Source: Aralia elata (taxonomy: Eukaryota > Streptophyta > Magnoliopsida > Apiales > Araliaceae). From it: a stretch of DNA of 64,000 nt. Below the pieces are notes generated by a model that was not told the origin of the DNA, did no database searches, and saw only the letters and a program-made list of their open reading frames with translations. The position numbers were made by a program, and so were the translations under genes. Within the stretch, counting starts at the first letter, position 1, and every line of letters starts with the position of its first letter. The stretch is taken from positions 41,361,130-41,425,129 of the forward strand of contig CM068379.1 in assembly GCA_034770075.1 (NCBI GenBank), written 5' to 3'. Of this stretch, positions 58,037 to 64,000 are shown one piece after another.

Positions 58037-58424
58037 TGATGGGATAGGATGGTTGTTTAGTTGCTAGTACAGTCAGTCCCACCTTTTGTTATATTAGGGA
58101 CGTATGCATATTTGTATTGTGAAACATTTTATTTGCTTTCTTGTTGGGGTAGTAGTCAAACCCCAACTTTTGTTGCCTTAAGAGGATGGGCTCATTCCCC
58201 ACTTTTTGTTTTAGGGGGTGTTTGGTAGGGCACAGTGGCGCATTTATAGCAGTATGCCACAGGTTTCGTCTTGTAACAAACGGTGGTATATGAATATAAA
58301 TGCAGATGTTTCACTTAAATCAAATGTGTTGATAGATATTTTATCTTTAATTGTTTATTTTAATAACATGTCTTGTAAAATATAAAACTATAGGTAAAAG
58401 TCAGCGGATTTTCCTTATCCAAAC
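58037..58424 (+). other. G3 spacer between extra ORF and gag
   Basis: 388 nt with three motifs CCC-ACTTTTGT-GGG starting at 58077, 58161 and 58197, each with a short CCC/GGG stem. A separate 7-bp perfect stem pairs 58143-58149 with 58161-58167. Several stops in all frames. Length and motif spacing equal those of G1. Confidence 0.72.
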
Positions 58425-61400
58425 ATGCCGCCAAGAGGACGACCACGAAACCGACAGGTTGAGGAATCAGAAAGCGAAGTTGGAAATCAATCCAACCCTA
58501 TGCGAATGTTCGCGGAAATGCTGGCCGAGGCTATGCAATCCAGACCACCACCTGTAGGAACCCAAGCCGCAGCCGAGCCAGCGCATCATCTGGCAAACTT
58601 TAAAGATTTCAAATTGGTCGGACCACCTGAGTTCAAGGGGACGCTTAACCCAATCGAAGCGCAGACTTGGATAGAAGAGATAGAGAAGGTCTTTGAAGTG
58701 GCAAGGGTGGCAGAGGAACAGAAAACAAGCTTTGCTACCTTCATGCTAAAAGGCGAGGCAAACTACTGGTGGAAGGCCAACAGAGGCCGAGTGGAAGAAG
58801 GCACTGTCGCTTGGGATCGTTTTAAAGAAATGTTCTTGGAAAATTACTTTCCAGAGAGCATGAAGCAGGAGATGGAGATCAAGTTCCTGGAACTAAAACA
58901 AGGGAACATGTCTGTGGCTGAGTACGCAGCTAAGTTTAATGAGTTGGCACGGTTTGCAGCTCACCAAGTCAGCACCGAGGAAAGGAAAGCTCGTAGGTTT
59001 GAGCAGGGGTTGAAGCCATGCATATACCGTTCTGTGGCAGTATTAAAAATCAGAACATTCGCAGAATTAATGGAGAGGGCAATCATTGCAGAGGGTGGCA
59101 GTGAGGCCCTGGCCAAATACAACCAAGAGAAGAAGAAAGGACATGAGGGCCCGAAGGCAGGGAGCAGCGGGGGCAGCAACCCCAATAAGCGCAAATGGAG
59201 TGAGAGCCAATCTTTCGGGAGCAATAAACCCGGAGGAAACCAGTCTGGAGGGGAGGCAAAGAAACCAGGCAGGTGTAATAATTGCGGCAAGAACCACACC
59301 GGGGAATGTATGAAGGGAAGGAGTGTGTGTTACCGTTGCGGACAGCCGGGGCACATGGCTCCCCAATGTCAGAATAAGCCAAAGGGGGGATGTTTTTCAT
59401 GTGGAGCACCCGACCACCAAATGAGGGATTGTCCGAAGAAGAAAAGCGACGCCGGGAGTGGCAACCGAAACAACAACAGTGGAAACAGCAACCGGTTGAA
59501 CTACGGGCCACCAGCCAGTCAAGCTAACAGGCCGACAGCCCGCACGTTCAACATGACTGTGCAGGATGCCATGGAATCCAAGGACGTGGTGTCAGGTATC
59601 ATCCCAATCAATGATATAAATGCATATGTGCTATTTGATTCGGGTGCTACTTGCTCTTTTGTTTCCGAAGAATTTGCTAGTCAGTTAAATGTACCTTGTG
59701 AAAAGTTAAAACACCCTATGAACGTAGAAGTAGCCAACAAGGAAATTATCCCCGTAGAATGCATTCATAGGAATTGTTGTGCTGAATTGCGAGGATTTAA
59801 GCTCAATGTGGATTTGATACCAATTCGACTGGGAGAGTTCGATGTAATCTTGGGAATGGATTGGCTATCAACCCACGGAGCAGTTATTGACTGTAAGAAG
59901 AAATGTATACACCTAAAGACTTCTAATAAGTCGAAGGTGGTATTTTATGGCAGCAAATCACCAAAACCATCTTGTTGTCTTACTATGATGCAAACAAGGA
60001 GATTACTGAAGAAAGGATGCGAGTGTTATTTGGCCCATGTGGTCGATACTCGTCAGGTCGGAGATGAGATGAGTCAAATACCAGTCGTGAGAGATTTCAC
60101 CGATGTCTTTCCCGATGAACTTCCGGGACTGCCGCCGGATAGGGAAACCGAGTTCGTTATCGATTTGGCGCCGGGAACCGCACCAATATCGAAGCCGCCG
60201 TATCGAATGGCACCTGTAGAGATGAAGGAGTTGATGGTGCAACTGCAGGAACTGTTAGATAAAGGTTATATCAGACCGAGCGTGTCCCCGTGGGGAGCGC
60301 CAGTTCTGTTTGTAAAGAAGAAAGACGGTTCAATGAGGCTTTGTATCGACTATCGGGAGTTGAACAAAGTTACGATTAAGAATAGGTATCCGCTTCCTAG
60401 AATCGACAACCTGTTTGATCAACTTAAAGGAGCGAAGTACTTTTCAAAGATCGACTTAAGAACAGGCTACCATCAGCTGAAGGTGAGGCAAGAAGATATC
60501 CCGAAGACTGCATTCAGAACTCGTTACGGGCACTTCGAGTTTCTGGTAATGTCTTTTGGATTGACGAATGCACCAGCAGCATTTATGGATATGATGAACA
60601 GAGTGTTCAAGCAATACTTGGATAAGTTCGTAGTCGTATTCATTGATGACATTCTGGTGTATTCAGAAACAGAGGAGGAGCATGCTGAACATTTAAAGAT
60701 TGTATTAGAAGCTCTCAGGAAGGAGAAGTTGTATGCGAAGTTTTCTAAGTGTGAGTTTTGGTTGCAGAGAGTACAGTTTCTGGGTCACGTCATCGACAAA
60801 AACGGTGTTTCGGTGGACCCAGCAAAAGTAGAAGCAGTTATCAATTGGGAGCAACCGAAAACCCCAACAGAGATCAGGAGTTTCTTGGGATTAGCGGGAT
60901 ACTATCGAAGATTCATTCAGGATTTTTCCAAGATAGCATCGCCATTGACCAATCTCACCAGGAAAACAGTTAAATTTGTTTGGTCGGAGAAGTGTGAAGA
61001 AAGTTTCATGGAATTGAAGAAGAGACTTAGCCAGGCACCGGTGTTGACCTTACCAGACAACACTGGGGGTTTCGTAGTGTATAGCGATGCATCACACAAG
61101 GGTCTTGGCTGTGTACTGATGCAACACGGCAAGGTCGTGGCGTACGCATCGCGTCAGCTGAAGGATTATGAGAAGGGTTATCCGACTCATGACTTGGAGT
61201 TAGCAGCGGTGGTTTTCGCCTTGAAGATCTGGAGGCACTACCTATACGGGGAGAAGTGCGAGATATATACAGATCATAAAAGTCTGAAATATATCTTCAC
61301 TCAAAAGGAGCTGAACATGAGGCAGCGCCGATGGTTAGAATTGATCAAGGACTATGACTGTGAAATTCTGTACCATCCAGGCAAAGCGAATGTAGTGGCT

Positions 61401-62897
61401 GATGCCTTGAGTAGAAAAGGTAAGGTGAGATTGATGCAGCTGACGGTTCAAGAGGAGTTGGTAAAGGACTTTGAACGTCTGGAACTGGAGGTTAGGTACC
61501 CAATGGAGGCGGACAATAAATTGTTTACTGTAACGGCGGGTCCGACTCTACTGGATAAGATACAGGAGGCCCAGGAATTTGACGAAGAATGCATTGACAT
61601 TAAGAAACAATTATCGGAGGGAAAAGCATCGAAGTATAAGGTTGACAGCACAGGATTGTTGAGATTCGAGGGAAGGATCTGGATACCCTACGTACCAGAC
61701 TTAAGGGAAGAGATTTTGCAGGAAGCCCATAATACGAGATTTTCGGTACATCCAGGTAGCACCAAGATGTATCAAGACCTTCGTCAACATTATTGGTGGC
61801 CGCATTTGAAAGGGGAAGTTGCAGAGTTCGTTAGCCGGTGTTTGACCTGTCAACGGATCAAGGCTGAGCACCAACGGCCGAGCGGATTGTTGCAACCCTT
61901 GGAGATTCCAGAATGGAAGTGGGAGCACATTACTATGGACTTTGTGGTAGGACTCCCGATAACTCAAAAGGGTCTAGACGCCATCTGGGTGATCGTAGAT
62001 CGGTTGACCAAGTCTGCCCATTTTCTACCGATCAAGATCAGGTACAAATTGGAACAGCTGGCGAAACTTTACGTAAAGGAAATAGTATCACGTCATGGAG
62101 TGCCGGTATCTATCGTGTCTGACAGAGATCCGCGCTTCACGTCAAATTTTTGGAGAAGTCTGCAGGAGAGACTGGGAACACAGTTAAGAATGAGTACGGC
62201 ATATCATCCTCAGACTGATGGTCAGAGTGAGCGAACAATTCAGACTTTAGAGGATATGCTTCGAGCAGTGGTGATGGACTTAAGTGGCAGCTGGGACGAT
62301 CATTTGCCACTGGTAGAGTTCGCCTACAACAATAGTTACCATGCTAGCATTGGTATGCCACCATACGAAGCATTATACGGAAGAAAGTGTCGAACGCCGT
62401 TGTGTTGGGATGAAGTTGGTGAACAGAGATTGTTGGGACCAGAGTTGGTACAGCAAACCGTGGAAATCATTAAAGTAATAAGACAGCGGTTAGTAGCAGC
62501 TCAAGATCGTCAGAAGAAGTATGCCGACTTACATCGTCAAAAACGAGACTTTGAAGTTGGTAGCTTTGTGTTTCTGAAGGTATCTCCCTGGAAAGGGAAG
62601 ATCCGTTTTGGGAAGAAGGGCAAATTGAGCCCTAGGTTCATAGAACCTTTTGAAATATTAAGAAAAATAGGCGAGGTGGCGTACGAGGTAGCATTACCTC
62701 CTGAACTTGAGCACATCCACAACGTGTTCCACGTATCAGTGTTGCGTCCGTATAAGCCAGATTACAAACATGTTATTTCCTATGAACCAATTCAAGTTGA
62801 AAGGGATTTATCGTACGAGGAGATTCCTGTTCAAATACTGGATAGGAAAGAGCAGAAGCTGAGGAATAAAATCATTCACTCGGTGAAAGTTCTCTAG
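58425..62897 (+). CDS. G3 Gag-Pol polyprotein, stopped by one nonsense codon
   Basis: 1490 codons in one frame from MPPRGRPRNRQVEE. Gag core about residues 60-240 (LVGPPEFKGTLNPIEAQTW, GEANYWWKANRGR). Three Cys/His knuckles about 283-335: CNNCGKNHTGEC, CYRCGQPGHMAPQC and CFSCGAPDHQMRDC. Aspartic protease LFDSGATCSF near 405. RT with FIDDILVYS near 738-746. RNase H with YSDASHKGLG near 885, TDHKSL near 949 and VADALSRK near 990. Integrase zinc finger (VHPGSTKMYQ...CLTCQ) about 1105-1140 and catalytic D-D-E in TMDFVVGLP, VSDRDPRF and GQSERTIQT (about 1172, 1231, 1268). GPY/F-like module RFIEPFEIL, Glu in place of the usual Gly. TAG at 62895-62897 replaces the Trp of VKVLWRN; the same frame then runs to TGA at 62974-62976 (VEEATWELEEKM), so the chromodomain-like tail is cut. 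Confidence 0.95.
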   Translation: MPPRGRPRNRQVEESESEVGNQSNPMRMFAEMLAEAMQSRPPPVGTQAAAEPAHHLANFKDFKLVGPPEFKGTLNPIEAQTWIEEIEKVFEVARVAEEQKTSFATFMLKGEANYWWKANRGRVEEGTVAWDRFKEMFLENYFPESMKQEMEIKFLELKQGNMSVAEYAAKFNELARFAAHQVSTEERKARRFEQGLKPCIYRSVAVLKIRTFAELMERAIIAEGGSEALAKYNQEKKKGHEGPKAGSSGGSNPNKRKWSESQSFGSNKPGGNQSGGEAKKPGRCNNCGKNHTGECMKGRSVCYRCGQPGHMAPQCQNKPKGGCFSCGAPDHQMRDCPKKKSDAGSGNRNNNSGNSNRLNYGPPASQANRPTARTFNMTVQDAMESKDVVSGIIPINDINAYVLFDSGATCSFVSEEFASQLNVPCEKLKHPMNVEVANKEIIPVECIHRNCCAELRGFKLNVDLIPIRLGEFDVILGMDWLSTHGAVIDCKKKCIHLKTSNKSKVVFYGSKSPKPSCCLTMMQTRRLLKKGCECYLAHVVDTRQVGDEMSQIPVVRDFTDVFPDELPGLPPDRETEFVIDLAPGTAPISKPPYRMAPVEMKELMVQLQELLDKGYIRPSVSPWGAPVLFVKKKDGSMRLCIDYRELNKVTIKNRYPLPRIDNLFDQLKGAKYFSKIDLRTGYHQLKVRQEDIPKTAFRTRYGHFEFLVMSFGLTNAPAAFMDMMNRVFKQYLDKFVVVFIDDILVYSETEEEHAEHLKIVLEALRKEKLYAKFSKCEFWLQRVQFLGHVIDKNGVSVDPAKVEAVINWEQPKTPTEIRSFLGLAGYYRRFIQDFSKIASPLTNLTRKTVKFVWSEKCEESFMELKKRLSQAPVLTLPDNTGGFVVYSDASHKGLGCVLMQHGKVVAYASRQLKDYEKGYPTHDLELAAVVFALKIWRHYLYGEKCEIYTDHKSLKYIFTQKELNMRQRRWLELIKDYDCEILYHPGKANVVADALSRKGKVRLMQLTVQEELVKDFERLELEVRYPMEADNKLFTVTAGPTLLDKIQEAQEFDEECIDIKKQLSEGKASKYKVDSTGLLRFEGRIWIPYVPDLREEILQEAHNTRFSVHPGSTKMYQDLRQHYWWPHLKGEVAEFVSRCLTCQRIKAEHQRPSGLLQPLEIPEWKWEHITMDFVVGLPITQKGLDAIWVIVDRLTKSAHFLPIKIRYKLEQLAKLYVKEIVSRHGVPVSIVSDRDPRFTSNFWRSLQERLGTQLRMSTAYHPQTDGQSERTIQTLEDMLRAVVMDLSGSWDDHLPLVEFAYNNSYHASIGMPPYEALYGRKCRTPLCWDEVGEQRLLGPELVQQTVEIIKVIRQRLVAAQDRQKKYADLHRQKRDFEVGSFVFLKVSPWKGKIRFGKKGKLSPRFIEPFEILRKIGEVAYEVALPPELEHIHNVFHVSVLRPYKPDYKHVISYEPIQVERDLSYEEIPVQILDRKEQKLRNKIIHSVKVL

Positions 62898-63010
62898 AGA
62901 AATCACGCGGTGGAAGAGGCCACGTGGGAGCTCGAAGAAAAGATGAGAGCAAATCACCCTCAGTTATTTGAGTGACCTTAGATTGAAATTCCGAGGACGG
63001 AATTTTTATA

Positions 63011-63022
63011 AGGGGGAGAGGA
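63011..63022 (+). promoter_or_regulatory. G3 polypurine tract
   Basis: AGGGGGAGAGGA immediately before the 3' LTR start TGTAATGTCC. Confidence 0.92.
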
Positions 63023-64000
63023 TGTAATGTCCAGGAAATTTTAAACATTGTATCGAATTTATTTTAATAAATAAAACTCATTTTATATAAATTTTTTTTT
63101 TGGTTTAATTGGATCCATGTAAACATTATTACTTAACTATATAATTATATGGTACAATAATTTTTCTTGCATTAAAAGGACTCACTGATAGTCCGAATAA
63201 ATCAGTGAGTCGAGCCTACGAATCTATTGGCAAGAAAATTTGATAGGGTTTAACGAATAATTTTAGCATTTACGGATTAAATAATTCAAACGGGGAATTG
63301 TTGTTGAATAAATATTCTTTAATTAATTAATGCAATTAGATATTTAATTTAACTAATGTTAATATAGTGTTAGTAATTGGGTAATATCTCTTGGTATTAT
63401 TTTAGCTGATCCAATATCAAATTGGGTCAAACCCAATTTCCTTCTAGTTCTTTTGGACCATTTTTCTTTTAATTGACCCAAACCCAATACCATTAACAAG
63501 TGGGCGAAGCCCATTCTTTATTCCTCTACTGGCTGGGTCGGGCGGATCTTGGGAACAAAATCAACTGGACTAAGTCCATTCCTTTCTCTGCCGGTTAATC
63601 CAATTGCTCGAATCGACAAAATATCTCCTAAGCCTAGCCTTTTGGCTCAGACGAACGGGAAGGAGGAATAGGATAGCCAAGTCTACCCAAACCTAACCAT
63701 CAGTCCTAGCCTCTCAATCGAGCACAGCAACGGGAGCGGAGGAAGGGGCGGTTTGACAGCACGATTAGCGTGAGAAGACCGGCGGCACGACTGGAAAACG
63801 GGCAAGGACCGAGCGGCTGTCAAAGGGACCAAGGGATTTGGGCATCGAGCGACCGATCGACGGGAGTGCGCGGCTCGAGGCCCTGTCGGCAAGTCACAAC
63901 TGGGATTGATAGGGCTTGATGCGGACAACCAGTCGAAAGCCACTCCTTCCTACCGTTGAATTTTTGATTGATCATTAGGGGTAATTACCCAGCATATTGG
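63023..64000 (+). repeat. G3 3' LTR, cut by the window end
   Basis: First 978 bp of the 3' LTR. Compared with 53086 onward it differs at 63300 (G versus A at 53364) and at 63616 (A versus G at 53680), and in the length of one T run. The remainder and the right target duplication lie outside. Confidence 0.94.

Larger units (their letters stand above)
53086..64000 (+). mobile_element. G3: young, nearly intact gypsy chromovirus-type element
   Basis: 5' LTR 53086-56975, primer site, extra ORF 57209-58036, gag-pol 58425-62897, purine tract 63011-63022, and 3' LTR from 63023 running off the window. It is inserted in G4 integrase; the left flank TGTTC (53081-53085) would be one target duplication. 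Comparable parts of the two LTRs (about 978 bp) differ by two substitutions and a T-run length, so the insertion is recent. The only clear lesion in coding sequence is a TGG to TAG change near the polyprotein C-terminus. It is the best reference for decoding G1 and G2. Confidence 0.95.

Noticed and set aside
58961..59511. Minus-strand frames of 75-142 codons opposite the G3 gag
   Set aside because: They are antisense shadows of the well-supported gag frame with its zinc knuckles.

Overview
The window is from the nuclear genome of a flowering plant, most likely a eudicot. The evidence is a spliced GAMYB-type R2R3-MYB gene with a miR159 target site, plant LTR retrotransposons primed by initiator tRNA-Met, and AT-rich, intron-containing DNA. 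No bacterial feature is present. I cannot name the species. The only host gene I can support is the 3' part of the MYB gene at the left end (exons 1773-2745 and 2895-3163). Almost everything from about 4.2 kb to the right end is nested retrotransposon.

Layout. 1-1772 is an intron of the MYB gene, whose first exons lie outside the window. 4192-5108 is a 5'-truncated LINE remnant on the minus strand with a poly(A) tail. From 5109 to 43112 runs a minus-strand Ty3/gypsy chromovirus-type element, here called G1, truncated within integrase at its left end. G1 is split by a Ty1/copia element on the minus strand (7449-37230, target duplication TACCC). The copia element is split in turn by a plus-strand gypsy array, G2 (9371-30075, target duplication GTCCA), with the order LTR - internal - LTR - internal - LTR. 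43113-46619 holds degenerate LTR-element sequence that I could not assign. 46620-53085 is the 3' end of another minus-strand gypsy element, G4; its LTR was hit by a solo LTR of the same family in the opposite orientation (48981-51736, target duplication ATATT). G4 is interrupted by G3 (53086 to beyond 64000), a young and nearly intact plus-strand gypsy element whose 3' LTR runs off the window.

How the parts work together. G1, G2, G3 and G4 belong to one broad type. They have long LTRs (2.6-4.0 kb) that start TGTAA and end GGGGGYGTCACA, and where visible a TGGTATCAGAGC-like primer site just inside the LTR. The gag-pol order is gag, protease, RT, RNase H, integrase, with a chromodomain-like C-terminus (the Tekay/Del-like branch is my inference). 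G1, G2 and G3 also carry an additional open reading frame between the primer site and gag. It encodes an acidic, coiled-coil-rich protein of about 190-280 residues. In G1 and G3 the spacer between this frame and gag is exactly 388 nt and holds three CCC-ACTTTTGT-GGG motifs at almost the same spacing. This extra ORF plus structured spacer is my best candidate for an under-described system. G2 has lost gag and half of the protease but keeps the extra ORF.

Relative ages inferred from nesting and LTR similarity: G1 oldest, then copia, then G2. G4 is older than both its solo-LTR guest and G3. The two visible LTR segments of G3 differ by only two substitutions over about 980 bp. Many small insertions that distinguish the two G2 copies look like consensus sequencing errors, so frameshifts in that array should be read with caution.
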